From an uncultured bacterium (lineage in GTDB: Bacteria; Verrucomicrobiota; Kiritimatiellia; RFP12; UBA1067): a stretch of DNA of 19,703 bases. The position numbers and the translations under genes were made by a program. The notes below the pieces were generated by a model that was given only the letters and a program-made list of their open reading frames with translations, did no database searches and was not told where the DNA came from. How positions within the stretch are numbered: position 1 is the stretch's first letter; each line of letters starts with the position of its first letter. The stretch spans positions 1-19,703 of the forward strand of contig URIT01000052.1 of NCBI GenBank assembly GCA_900547945.1, given 5' to 3'. This document shows, in pieces, positions 12,407-19,669 of the stretch.

Positions 12407-14994
12407 ACATGAAGACGATGATCGGGCTGGCCCTGGCGCTCTGCGCGGGTGCGGGCATGGCGGCGGGCTGCCCCGCCGGGAAGACGTGCGGCGCGGCGGG
12501 CGTGCGCACGGCGGCGCTGGAGGCGTCCGCCTGGAAGACGAGCCAATGGCTGGCCGCCGCCGACGCGCCCGTCGCGGGCGACGCGGAGAAGAAGCGCCAG
12601 CGCGCGGCCGACGGCACGAGCTGGTTCGTGGGCGAGGTCGCGAACGAGGGCGACGTGAAACGCGCCACGTGGATGACGACGGGCCTCGGCGTCTACGAAC
12701 TCTACGTGAACGGCACGCGCGTGGGGCGCGACGCGCTCAAGCCCGGCTACACGCACGTGAAGAAGACGCGCCGTTCGTTCACCTACGACGTGACGGCGCT
12801 CGTGAAGGGGGCGAAGGGGGCGAAGAACGTCTTCGCCGCCGAGGTCTCCGCCGGCTGGTGGCGCGACAAGATCGTGAACTACGCGGGACGGAAGAGCGCG
12901 TTCCGCGGCGTACTGGAGATCGTCTACGCGGACGGCGCGACGAAGCGCTACGGCACGTCGCCCGAGACCTGGAAGGCCGGCGTCGCGGGCAAGGTCACGC
13001 ACGCGGCCATCTTCGACGGCGAGGAGTACGACGCGCGTGCGGCGTGTCCCGCGCTCGGTTCGCCCGCGTTCGCGGCGGCCGTCGCCAGCGACGAGTTCAC
13101 GGGCGAGATCCTGCCCTCCGAGGGCGGCGAGGTCTGCCGCCGGTGCGACCTCGCGCTCAAGCCCGTCGAGGCGTACTGCTGGAAGGGCGTCGCGGGCGCG
13201 AACGACAAGACGGGCCGCGAGAAGGTCTTCGGCAAGGTCGTGAAGACGCGCACGTTCAAGCCGGGCGAGACGCTGGCCGTCGCGCCGGGCGAGACGCTCG
13301 TCGTCGACTTCGGGCAGAACTGTGCCGGCGTGCCGTGCTTCGTCATGAACGCGCGGCGCGACACCGTGCTCACCTGCCTGCCGGGCGAGATGCTGAACGA
13401 CGCGAACGGCGAGCGTGCGCGCGGGAACGACGGTCCCGGCGGCTCGCTCTACCGCGAGAACCTGCGCATGCCGGCGAACGGCATGCGCCTCGTCTACACG
13501 TTCGCCGGGACGGGCGAGGAGCGCTACATGCCGCGCTTCACCTTCTTCGGCTACCGCTACCTCTCCCTCACGGCGACGGACGCGGTGACCTTCACGTGCA
13601 TGCGGAGCGTGCCCGTCACCTCCATCACGAAGGACATGGAGCGCGGCCGCATCGAGACGGGCGACAAGGCCGTCAACCAGCTCATCTCCAACGTCTACTG
13701 GGGCCAGCTCTCCAACTACCTCTCCGTGCCGACGGACTGCCCGCAGCGCAACGAGCGCCTGGGGTGGACGGCCGACACGCAGGTCTTCTGCGAGGCCGGC
13801 GCCTTCAACGCCGACACGACGGCGTTCTTCCACAAGTGGATGAGCGACATGCGCGACAGCCAGGATCCGCGCGGCGGCTTCCCCGGCATCGCGCCCGCCG
13901 GGCAGTACGGCAACGAGACGATGCGCGTTGGGTGGTCCGACGCGGGCGTGATCGTGCCGTTCACGGTCTGGCGCCACTTCGGCGACCGGCGGATCGTCGA
14001 CGAGAACTGGGCGGCGATGGAGAAGTGCCTCGCCCGCCAGGCCGAGACGAAGTACCGCACGGAGCTTCTGCCCGAGTGCCGCAACTACCAGTGGAACGAC
14101 TGGCTCTCGCTCACGAAGTTCGAGAGCTGCCCCTACAAGCCCGAGTATTCCGCCTTCAGGAACGGCAAGCCCACGCCCGAGGCGCTCCTCTACTGGGGCT
14201 ACCTGGGCGGCTGCTACTGGGTCTGGAACGCCGACATGATGGCCCAGATGGCCCGGGGCACCGGCCGCGCCGCCGAGGAGGCGAAGTACCGCCAGATGGC
14301 CGCCGAGGCCCGCGCCTACATGAAGGCGACCTACTTTGCGTCTCCCGACGGGCTCGTCCTGCCGATCTTCCGCGACATGCAGACGCCGGCGCTCTTCGCG
14401 CTCAAGCTCGGCCTCGTCGCGGGCGAGGCGAAGGCGAAGACGGTCGCGGCGCTCAAGGCCAGCATCGCGGCGAACGGGGGGCGTCTCCACACCGGCTTCC
14501 TCGGTACCTCGATCGCGATGGACACGCTGACGGCGAACGGGCTTACGGACCTCGCCTACGACCTCCTCCTCGGGCACGACTTCCCCGGCTGGCTCTACTC
14601 GGTCGACCAGGGCGCGACGACGATCTGGGAACGCTGGAACAGCTACGTGAAGGAGACGGGCTTCGGGCCCGTCGGCATGAACTCCTTCAACCACTACGCC
14701 TACGGCTGCGTCCTCGCGTGGATCTACAAGACGGCCGCCGGCATTGCGACCTGCCCGTGCGACCCCGGCTTCAAGACGATCGTCATGAAGCCGCAGCCCG
14801 ACCGCCGCCTCGGCTTCGTCAAGGCCGCGTACAGGACGCCCGCCGGCGGCGTCGTCACGAGCGCGTGGCGCTACGAGGGCGACAAGTGGATCTGGGAGTT
14901 CACGGTGCCCGCCGGTTCGGTCGCCAAGGTCACGCTCCCCGGCGAGACGGAGAAGAAAACCTACCAGCCCGGCAGCTATACGGTGGTTAAGTAG
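12403..14994 (+). CDS. Secreted GH78-type alpha-L-rhamnosidase
   Basis: 863 residues. It hydrolyses terminal alpha-L-rhamnose from glycans, glycosides or pectin side chains, probably in the periplasm or outside the cell. The N-terminus is a signal peptide (hydrophobic to Met-Ala-Ala near residue 20). Beta-sandwich domains follow, including the rhamnosidase N-terminal domain (Glu-Leu-Tyr-Val-Asn-Gly near 100). The (alpha/alpha)6 barrel has the family hallmark Asp-Cys-Pro-Gln-Arg-Asn-Glu-Arg-Leu-Gly-Trp at 445-455, with E451 the expected general acid. Trp-Glu-Arg-Trp at 742-745 supplies E743 as the likely base. A small C-terminal beta domain ends the protein. Length is normal for the family. 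ATG 12403 overlaps the upstream stop by 4 bp, and AGGAG lies at 12388-12392. ATG 12409 is an alternative start. The last codons and TAG come from the first TTAAGTGG repeat unit. Confidence 0.9.
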   Translation: MNMKTMIGLALALCAGAGMAAGCPAGKTCGAAGVRTAALEASAWKTSQWLAAADAPVAGDAEKKRQRAADGTSWFVGEVANEGDVKRATWMTTGLGVYELYVNGTRVGRDALKPGYTHVKKTRRSFTYDVTALVKGAKGAKNVFAAEVSAGWWRDKIVNYAGRKSAFRGVLEIVYADGATKRYGTSPETWKAGVAGKVTHAAIFDGEEYDARAACPALGSPAFAAAVASDEFTGEILPSEGGEVCRRCDLALKPVEAYCWKGVAGANDKTGREKVFGKVVKTRTFKPGETLAVAPGETLVVDFGQNCAGVPCFVMNARRDTVLTCLPGEMLNDANGERARGNDGPGGSLYRENLRMPANGMRLVYTFAGTGEERYMPRFTFFGYRYLSLTATDAVTFTCMRSVPVTSITKDMERGRIETGDKAVNQLISNVYWGQLSNYLSVPTDCPQRNERLGWTADTQVFCEAGAFNADTTAFFHKWMSDMRDSQDPRGGFPGIAPAGQYGNETMRVGWSDAGVIVPFTVWRHFGDRRIVDENWAAMEKCLARQAETKYRTELLPECRNYQWNDWLSLTKFESCPYKPEYSAFRNGKPTPEALLYWGYLGGCYWVWNADMMAQMARGTGRAAEEAKYRQMAAEARAYMKATYFASPDGLVLPIFRDMQTPALFALKLGLVAGEAKAKTVAALKASIAANGGRLHTGFLGTSIAMDTLTANGLTDLAYDLLLGHDFPGWLYSVDQGATTIWERWNSYVKETGFGPVGMNSFNHYAYGCVLAWIYKTAAGIATCPCDPGFKTIVMKPQPDRRLGFVKAAYRTPAGGVVTSAWRYEGDKWIWEFTVPAGSVAKVTLPGETEKKTYQPGSYTVVK

Positions 14995-15232
14995 TTGGTT
15001 AAGTGGTTAAGTGGTTAAGTAGTTAAGTCGCTTCGCTTTTAAGTAGTTAAGTGATTAAGTCGTTAAGTCGCTTCGCTTTTAAGTAGTTAAGTGGTTAAGT
15101 GGTTAAGTGGTTAAGTCGCTTCGCTTTTAAGTTGTTGATTCGTTAAATGTTTTGAGTGCTTTAAAACTTGACCACTTAACCACTTAACCACTTAACTACT
15201 TAACCACACCACTTAACTACTTAACCACTTAA
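14984..15232. repeat. AT-rich TTAAGTGG/TTAAGTAG array with inverted arm
   Basis: Direct 8-mers TTAAGTGG, TTAAGTAG and TTAAGTCG fill 14984-15132. They are interrupted three times by a 22-bp insert starting TTAAGTCGCTTCGC (15023-15044, 15063-15084, 15111-15132). After a loop of about 38 bp, 15171-15232 carries the same units inverted (CCACTTAA, CTACTTAA), so the region can fold into a very long hairpin. It is strikingly AT-rich against its GC-rich surroundings. It fills the gap between the rhamnosidase and miaB genes and may end transcription of the former. Confidence 0.9.
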
Positions 15233-15261
15233 TGTCAAAAAAGTGGTGATCGAATACGTAC

Positions 15262-16695
15262 ATGAAATATTTCATTCGAACGTATGGGTGCCAGATGAAC
15301 GTGCGCGACAGCGAGGCCGTCGGGGCCTTGCTGGACGTGGCGGGGCATGAGCGCGTGCAGGAGGAGGGCGACGCGGAACTCGTGATCGTCAACTCCTGCA
15401 CCGTGCGCGACATGGCCGAACGCAAGGCCATCGGCAAGTGCGGGAACCTCATCGCGGTGAAGGAGGGGCGCGGCAAGGCGTCCGAAGGCGGCAAGGTGCA
15501 GCTCGTGGGGCTCATGGGCTGCGCCGTGAAGCGCATGGGGGCGGAGGTCTTCAAGGCGCTGCCCGGACTCGACTTCGCGGTGGGGCCGCGCCGCTTCGGC
15601 CTCATCCCGCGCCTCGTCGAGCGGTGCCGCGCGGGGGAGACGCACCTGCTGGAACTGCCGGACGACGACGAAGTGCCGTCCGGTCTCGACGCCCATGCCG
15701 GCCCGTCCGGCGGGCAGACCGGCTTCGCGTGCTACCAGAGCTATGTGACCGTGCTTCTCGGCTGCGACAACCGCTGCAGCTACTGCATCGTCCCCGACGT
15801 GCGCGGCCACGAATACTCGCGCCCCGCGCGCGAGGTCGTCGCGGAGGTCGGCGCGCTCGCCGCGCGCGGCGTGCGCGAGGTCTGCCTCCTCGGCCAGAGC
15901 GTCCTGCGCTACGGCATGCGCAACAAGGCCTGGACGGAGGCGGACGCGCCTTCGCCCGGTGGCTACGCGGAGGCGTTTCCGCGCCTCCTGGAGGCGCTGA
16001 ACGGCGTTCCGGACCTCGCGCGCATCCGCTTCACGAGCGCGCATCCGAAGGGCTGCACGGACGAACTGGTGCGGGCCTACCGCGCATTCCCGAAGGCCTG
16101 CCGCCACCTGCACCTGCCCGTGCAGAGCGGCAGCGACCGCGTGCTTGCGGAGATGGGCCGCCATTACACGCGCGCCGAGTATCTTGCCGCCGTCGCGAAG
16201 CTGCGTGCGCTCGATCCCGAATTCGCCGTCACGACCGACGTCATCGTTGGCTATCCCGGCGAGACGGAGGCAGACTTCGAGGCGACGCGCGCCCTCATGG
16301 AGGAGGCGGGCTTCGACAACGCCTTCGTCTTCAAGTATTCGCCGCGCCCCGGGACGCGCGCGGCCGCGCTGCCGGACGACGTGCCGACGGCGGAGAAGGA
16401 GCGTCGCGACCAGGTGCTCCTCGCCGACCAGCAGCGCCGGGGCCTTGCCCGCAACCGGCGTCTCGTCGGCACCGTGCGCGAGGTGCTGGTTGAGGGGCCC
16501 TCCCTGCGCAACCCCGCCCGCTGGAGCGGGCGCGACTCCGGGAACCGCATCGTCGTCTTCGATCCCGTCCGCCCGGTCGCCGTCGGCGATCTCGTCGACG
16601 TGCGGATCGACGACGCACACCCCCAGATCCTCCTCGGCTCGCTCGCCGGGCGGAAAATTCTCCATTCCCCCGCATCCGCGAAAATGCTACACTAG
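15262..16695 (+). CDS. miaB: MiaB: tRNA-2-methylthio-N6-dimethylallyladenosine synthase
   Basis: 477 residues. This radical-SAM methylthiotransferase adds the 2-methylthio group to isopentenyl-A37 of tRNAs reading UNN codons, in the cytoplasm. The N-terminal UPF0004 domain carries its cluster cysteines at C10 (Tyr-Gly-Cys-Gln-Met-Asn), C46 (Asn-Ser-Cys-Thr-Val) and C87. The radical-SAM CxxxCxxC is C168/C172/C175 (Gly-Cys-Asp-Asn-Arg-Cys-Ser-Tyr-Cys-Ile-Val-Pro), followed by the Arg-Gly-x-Glu-x-Ser-Arg typical of MiaB. A TRAM domain forms the last 65 or so residues. The usual Gly-Gln-Asn-Val-Asn segment reads Gly-Gln-Ser-Val-Leu here, but the overall pattern favours MiaB over RimO or MtaB. ATG 15262 matches the family N-terminus. 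The ribosome-binding site is weak. The upstream repeat array probably contains its promoter. Confidence 0.92.
   Translation: MKYFIRTYGCQMNVRDSEAVGALLDVAGHERVQEEGDAELVIVNSCTVRDMAERKAIGKCGNLIAVKEGRGKASEGGKVQLVGLMGCAVKRMGAEVFKALPGLDFAVGPRRFGLIPRLVERCRAGETHLLELPDDDEVPSGLDAHAGPSGGQTGFACYQSYVTVLLGCDNRCSYCIVPDVRGHEYSRPAREVVAEVGALAARGVREVCLLGQSVLRYGMRNKAWTEADAPSPGGYAEAFPRLLEALNGVPDLARIRFTSAHPKGCTDELVRAYRAFPKACRHLHLPVQSGSDRVLAEMGRHYTRAEYLAAVAKLRALDPEFAVTTDVIVGYPGETEADFEATRALMEEAGFDNAFVFKYSPRPGTRAAALPDDVPTAEKERRDQVLLADQQRRGLARNRRLVGTVREVLVEGPSLRNPARWSGRDSGNRIVVFDPVRPVAVGDLVDVRIDDAHPQILLGSLAGRKILHSPASAKMLH
16685..16693 (+). promoter_or_regulatory. Possible extended -10 promoter of the oxidoreductase gene
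   Basis: TGC-TACACT at 16685-16693 fits an extended -10 element overlapping the end of miaB. No good -35 is seen. It would give a leader of about 38 nt containing AAAAAGGAGAG before ATG 16739. Confidence 0.4.
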
Positions 16696-16738
16696 CCACG
16701 ACACACGAATTCTTCAAATCAAAAAAAGGAGAGAGTAG

Positions 16739-18205
16739 ATGTTCAAGATCAATCGCCGCAACTTCGTCGCCTGCCTGGGCGCCTTTTCGCTCGGCCCCGT
16801 GTTCGGCATCGACCTGGCCCCGAAGTCCGCGTTCAAGGGCGAGGTGAAGGGCCGCCGCTTGAAGCTCGCCGCCGTCGGCTGCGGGGGCATGGGCGGGGCC
16901 GCGACGGAAAGCCTCATCGCGGCGGGCTGCGAGCTTGTCGCGGTGTGCGACATCAACCCGGGCGCGTTCGACCGCTGGGAGAAGCAGTACCCCGGCATTC
17001 CGAAGTTCACGGACTACCGCGACATGCTCAAGACGATGGGCGACAAGTTCGAGGCCGTGCAGGTCGGCACGCCGGACCACACGCACGCCTACATCTCCGT
17101 GGACTGCATGCTCGCCGGCAAGCACGTCTACGTGCAGAAGCCGCTCGCCCGCACCGTCGAGGAGTGCGAGCTCATGCTCAAGACGCAGCTCAAGACGGGC
17201 GTCGTCTGCCAGATGGGCAACCAGGGCCATCCGGGCGTGTGGCGCTACAAGGCGCTGCGCGACGCGGGCGTGTGGGGCGACGTGAAGGAGCTCTACAGCT
17301 GGTCCGACCGCCCGGTGTGGCCGCAGGGCATGAAGGCGTATCCGAAGGCCGAGCCGCTTCCGGCGGGCTATGCGCCGAACGCCTGGGACTGCTGGTGCGG
17401 CCCGAGCGCGGATCACGGCTACTCGCGCGCCTACCACACCTTCTGCTGGCGCGGGTGGTGGGACTACGGCTGCGGCGCGATCGGCGACATGGCCGTCCAC
17501 AACGCCGATCCGGCGTTCTGGACGTTCGAGCTTGGCCTCCCCGTGACCGTCAAGGCCGACACCTACGGCGAGGGCCCCGTCACGATTGCCTACCCGAAGA
17601 AGTCTCGCATCGAGATGACGTTCGCGCCGAACAAGTGGATTCCGCACCCCGTCAAGCTCACGTGGTTCGACGGCCACCTGCTGCCGCCGACGGACGCCGT
17701 TCCCGGTCTCGCCGCCTTTGCCGCCGAAAACGGCAAGCACGCCGAGGCCCGGAAGGCCGAAAAGGCGAAGAAGGAGGGGAAGCCCTACACGGCGCCCGCG
17801 ACCGTCGCGCCCGTCGTCCCGGACAACGGCTTGATCGTGATCGGCTCGAAGGCGACGACGATCGGCTTTTCGCACGCGAGCCGTCCGGCCTGCATCGCCG
17901 GCGACACGGCCGCCTTCAACGCCGCGATCCCGGCGGGCGACAAGGCGAGCGGCTACAACCACTACCGCGAGTTCGTGGAGGCCTGCCAGGCGGGCGATCC
18001 GGCGCGCTGCGGCTCGAAGCTCGCCTACGCGGCCCCGCTCACCGAGGCGCTGCTCATCGGCTGCGTCGCGCTGCGCTTCCCCGGCGAGGAGCTGCACTTC
18101 GACCCGAAGGCGCTGAAGTTCACGAACAAGCCCGAGGCGAACGAGTTCCTGAAGGCGCCGAAGCGCGGCGACTGGGACTTCTCGAAGATGATGGCCGGCC
18201 GTTAG
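16739..18205 (+). CDS. Tat-exported Gfo/Idh/MocA-family oxidoreductase
   Basis: 488 residues. It is an NAD(P)-dependent sugar or sugar-derivative oxidoreductase of the Gfo/Idh/MocA family, predicted to act after Tat export because it begins with Asn-Arg-Arg-Asn-Phe (residues 5-9) and a moderately hydrophobic stretch. Cofactor loading before Tat transport is usual for this subgroup. The Rossmann motif Gly-Cys-Gly-Gly-Met-Gly lies at 47-52. The catalytic-region motif reads Gln-Lys-Pro (133-135) in place of the classical Glu-Lys-Pro, a variant I associate with exported members. The C-terminal alpha/beta substrate domain includes Trp-Trp-Asp-Tyr-Gly-Cys-Gly-Ala near 240 and a Lys-rich insertion near 335-350. 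AAAGGAGAG sits just before ATG 16739. The substrate cannot be read from the sequence. It is monocistronic or weakly linked to miaB. Confidence 0.88.
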   Translation: MFKINRRNFVACLGAFSLGPVFGIDLAPKSAFKGEVKGRRLKLAAVGCGGMGGAATESLIAAGCELVAVCDINPGAFDRWEKQYPGIPKFTDYRDMLKTMGDKFEAVQVGTPDHTHAYISVDCMLAGKHVYVQKPLARTVEECELMLKTQLKTGVVCQMGNQGHPGVWRYKALRDAGVWGDVKELYSWSDRPVWPQGMKAYPKAEPLPAGYAPNAWDCWCGPSADHGYSRAYHTFCWRGWWDYGCGAIGDMAVHNADPAFWTFELGLPVTVKADTYGEGPVTIAYPKKSRIEMTFAPNKWIPHPVKLTWFDGHLLPPTDAVPGLAAFAAENGKHAEARKAEKAKKEGKPYTAPATVAPVVPDNGLIVIGSKATTIGFSHASRPACIAGDTAAFNAAIPAGDKASGYNHYREFVEACQAGDPARCGSKLAYAAPLTEALLIGCVALRFPGEELHFDPKALKFTNKPEANEFLKAPKRGDWDFSKMMAGR

Positions 18206-18215
18206 GCCGCCCGTA

Positions 18216-18233
18216 CGGTTCGATCTAGAACCG
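18216..18233. terminator. Hairpin between convergent genes, possible bidirectional terminator
   Basis: CGGTTC (18216-18221) pairs with GAACCG (18228-18233) around GATCTA, in the 19-bp gap between convergent stop codons and running into the end of the minus-strand gene. There is no T-run on either side, so strength is uncertain. Confidence 0.35.
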
Positions 18234-19076
18234 GAAGCGAACGCCCACCGTGCCGATTGTCAGGTCACGGCGGGCGTTCGGCGCAGGATTGGCCTTGACG
18301 CGGGCGCGGGCGTCGTCGTGCGCGATGCCGAACTGGTGGACGCCCGCGTAGAGCGTCGCCGCGTCCGAGACGCGCCAGGCGAGTTCTAGGGAGAGGTTGA
18401 GTGCCATGAGGCCGGAGCGGTAGCGCCCGCCGCCGTGCTTGGCGCCATAGCGGCGTTCGAAGTGGTTTTCGCTTCCGCATTCCGCGAAGAACAGGGGCGT
18501 GAGGGAGAGGGCGTCCGTAAGCGCGAAGACCCGGCGCACGCCCGTCTGGACGTAGAGCCAGTCGTGCGGGTGGAGGCCGCGCCGGACGAGGTAGAAGGGC
18601 GTGAGGTAGGGGTTGTCGAGGCTTTGGGCGAGACGCCATTCGCTGATCGAGGCGTTCGTCTTGGCGAGGCGGGCAGGATGGGAATAGCCCTCGAACGTGA
18701 GCCAGTCCTTCATGACGTCCGTGGTGAGGCCCCAGCCGCGCCACGTGTCGTCCAGGCGGCCGAAGTCCCAGACGTACGTCCAGAAGACGCCGTAGTCCAT
18801 TTCGTTGAGGGCGCGGCGGTGGCGGGTGGCGCGGCGGTCGGTGAGGGAGGAGACGGTCCAGTTCCAGAAGCCGACCTTGCCGAAGTCGCCGACATTCTTC
18901 GTGTCGAAGCCCGCGCGCGTGAGGGTCATGAGCATGGGACGGTCCTCGACGATGCGCGCGCGCGAATGGTAGGCCGTGCGGAGGCTGGGGTTCACGTGTA
19001 CGTAGAACGGATCGGCGACGCCGCCGGCGGCACAGGCCGCCAGGGCGAGACAGGCAAGGAAAATAGAACGGTGCAT
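18225..19076 (-). CDS. Probable outer-membrane beta-barrel protein
   Basis: About 283 residues. The N-terminus is a signal sequence, ending either at Gly-Val-Ala before Asp-Pro-Phe (signal peptidase I) or at Leu-Ala-Ala-Cys (residues 12-15), a perfect lipobox. The mature part alternates aromatic and polar residues (Trp-Asn-Trp-Thr-Val, Val-Phe-Trp-Thr-Tyr-Val-Trp) in short strands with charged turns, and it ends Val-Arg-Phe-Arg-Phe. A C-terminal phenylalanine is the usual BAM recognition signal of outer-membrane barrels. No specific family was recognised; it may be a small porin- or MipA-like barrel. The start at 19076 is preferred because a promoter -10 at 19108-19113 lies inside any longer reading. 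The Shine-Dalgarno is weak (G-run about 13 nt upstream). Confidence 0.6.
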   Translation of the reverse strand: MHRSIFLACLALAACAAGGVADPFYVHVNPSLRTAYHSRARIVEDRPMLMTLTRAGFDTKNVGDFGKVGFWNWTVSSLTDRRATRHRRALNEMDYGVFWTYVWDFGRLDDTWRGWGLTTDVMKDWLTFEGYSHPARLAKTNASISEWRLAQSLDNPYLTPFYLVRRGLHPHDWLYVQTGVRRVFALTDALSLTPLFFAECGSENHFERRYGAKHGGGRYRSGLMALNLSLELAWRVSDAATLYAGVHQFGIAHDDARARVKANPAPNARRDLTIGTVGVRFRF

Positions 19077-19107
19077 GGACAAAACAAGCCCCCCGAAAGG
19101 GAAGGGC

Positions 19108-19116
19108 ATTGTACCA
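19108..19116 (-). promoter_or_regulatory. Extended -10 promoter of the beta-barrel gene
   Basis: On the minus strand TGG-TACAAT forms an extended -10 preceded by a run of T. The predicted start is near 19101, giving a leader of about 25 nt before ATG at 19076. A -35 element is not evident. Confidence 0.45.
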
Positions 19117-19172
19117 AAAAAACTTTCTGTGCGCTGACGGGGAGGCCCGGCGCGGGACGTCCGACTGCGGCC

Positions 19173-19570
19173 CGGCACGTACACGGAAACGCCATCGGAC
19201 GCGCGGGCCGCCGAGGACGTCGGCCCCTACCACGGCACCACATGGTAACCCGGCGGATACGGCGCATGGGAGGGTCGCGCTTGTCGCGACCGAGGGCGGC
19301 GCGGGTCCATTGCGTGCCGGGCACGGGAGGGTCGCGCTTGTCGCGACCGAGGAGGCGCGAGTCCATTGCGTGCCGGGCACGGGAGGGTCGCGCTTGTCGC
19401 GGCCGAGGCGGCGTGGATCCATTGCGCGCCGGGCACGGGAGGGTCGCGCTTGTCGCGACCGAGGGCGGCGCGGCACGTACACGGAAACGCCATCGGACGC
19501 ACGGGCCGCCGAGGACGTCGGCCCCTACCACGGCACCACATGGTAACCCGGCGGATACGGCGCACGGGAG
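19173..19570 (+). repeat. 98-bp block duplicated 298 bp apart
   Basis: The block at 19173-19270 recurs at 19471-19568 with only two substitutions. Each copy is followed directly by a unit of the hairpin array. Inside is GGGCCG, a 10-nt loop, and CGGCCC. The near identity indicates a recent duplication of block plus hairpin units. 19117-19172 shows nothing recognisable. Confidence 0.85.
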
Positions 19571-19669
19571 GGTCGCGCTTGTCGCGACCGAGGCGGCGCG
19601 GGTCCATTGCGCGCCGGGTACGGGAGAGTCGCGCTTGTCGCGACCGAGGGCGGCGCGGGTCCATTGCGC
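19268..19669. repeat. Array of 56-57-bp units, each with two hairpins
   Basis: Six units start at 19268, 19325, 19381, 19437, 19566 and 19622. The fourth is cut short by the duplicated block. Each begins GGGAG and contains GGTCGCG-CTTGT-CGCGACC (for example 19273-19291), then GGCGCG, a 9-nt loop containing TCCATTG, and CGCGCC. Changes in the second stem (CGTGCC, GGCGTG) keep pairing as G-T wobbles. The core hairpin matches the single copies at 69-87 and 5452-5470. The long open frame on the minus strand is a repetitive reading of this array, not a gene. The last 30 bp of the window are unassigned. Confidence 0.85.

Noticed and set aside
12190..14994. Long alternative frames on both strands across the rhamnosidase gene
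   Set aside because: The products are low complexity and Arg-rich, while the accepted frame carries the full GH78 motif set. These are codon-bias shadows.
14984..15232. CRISPR array
   Set aside because: The repeat is an 8-mer with no unique spacers and an inverted arm, and no cas genes are present.
18217..18233. GGTTCGATC resembling a tRNA T-loop
   Set aside because: No acceptor, D or anticodon arms surround it. It is a simple 6-bp hairpin between convergent genes.
19077..19184. A longer N-terminus for the minus-strand beta-barrel protein
   Set aside because: The extension runs through the predicted -10 element and places the signal peptide internally.
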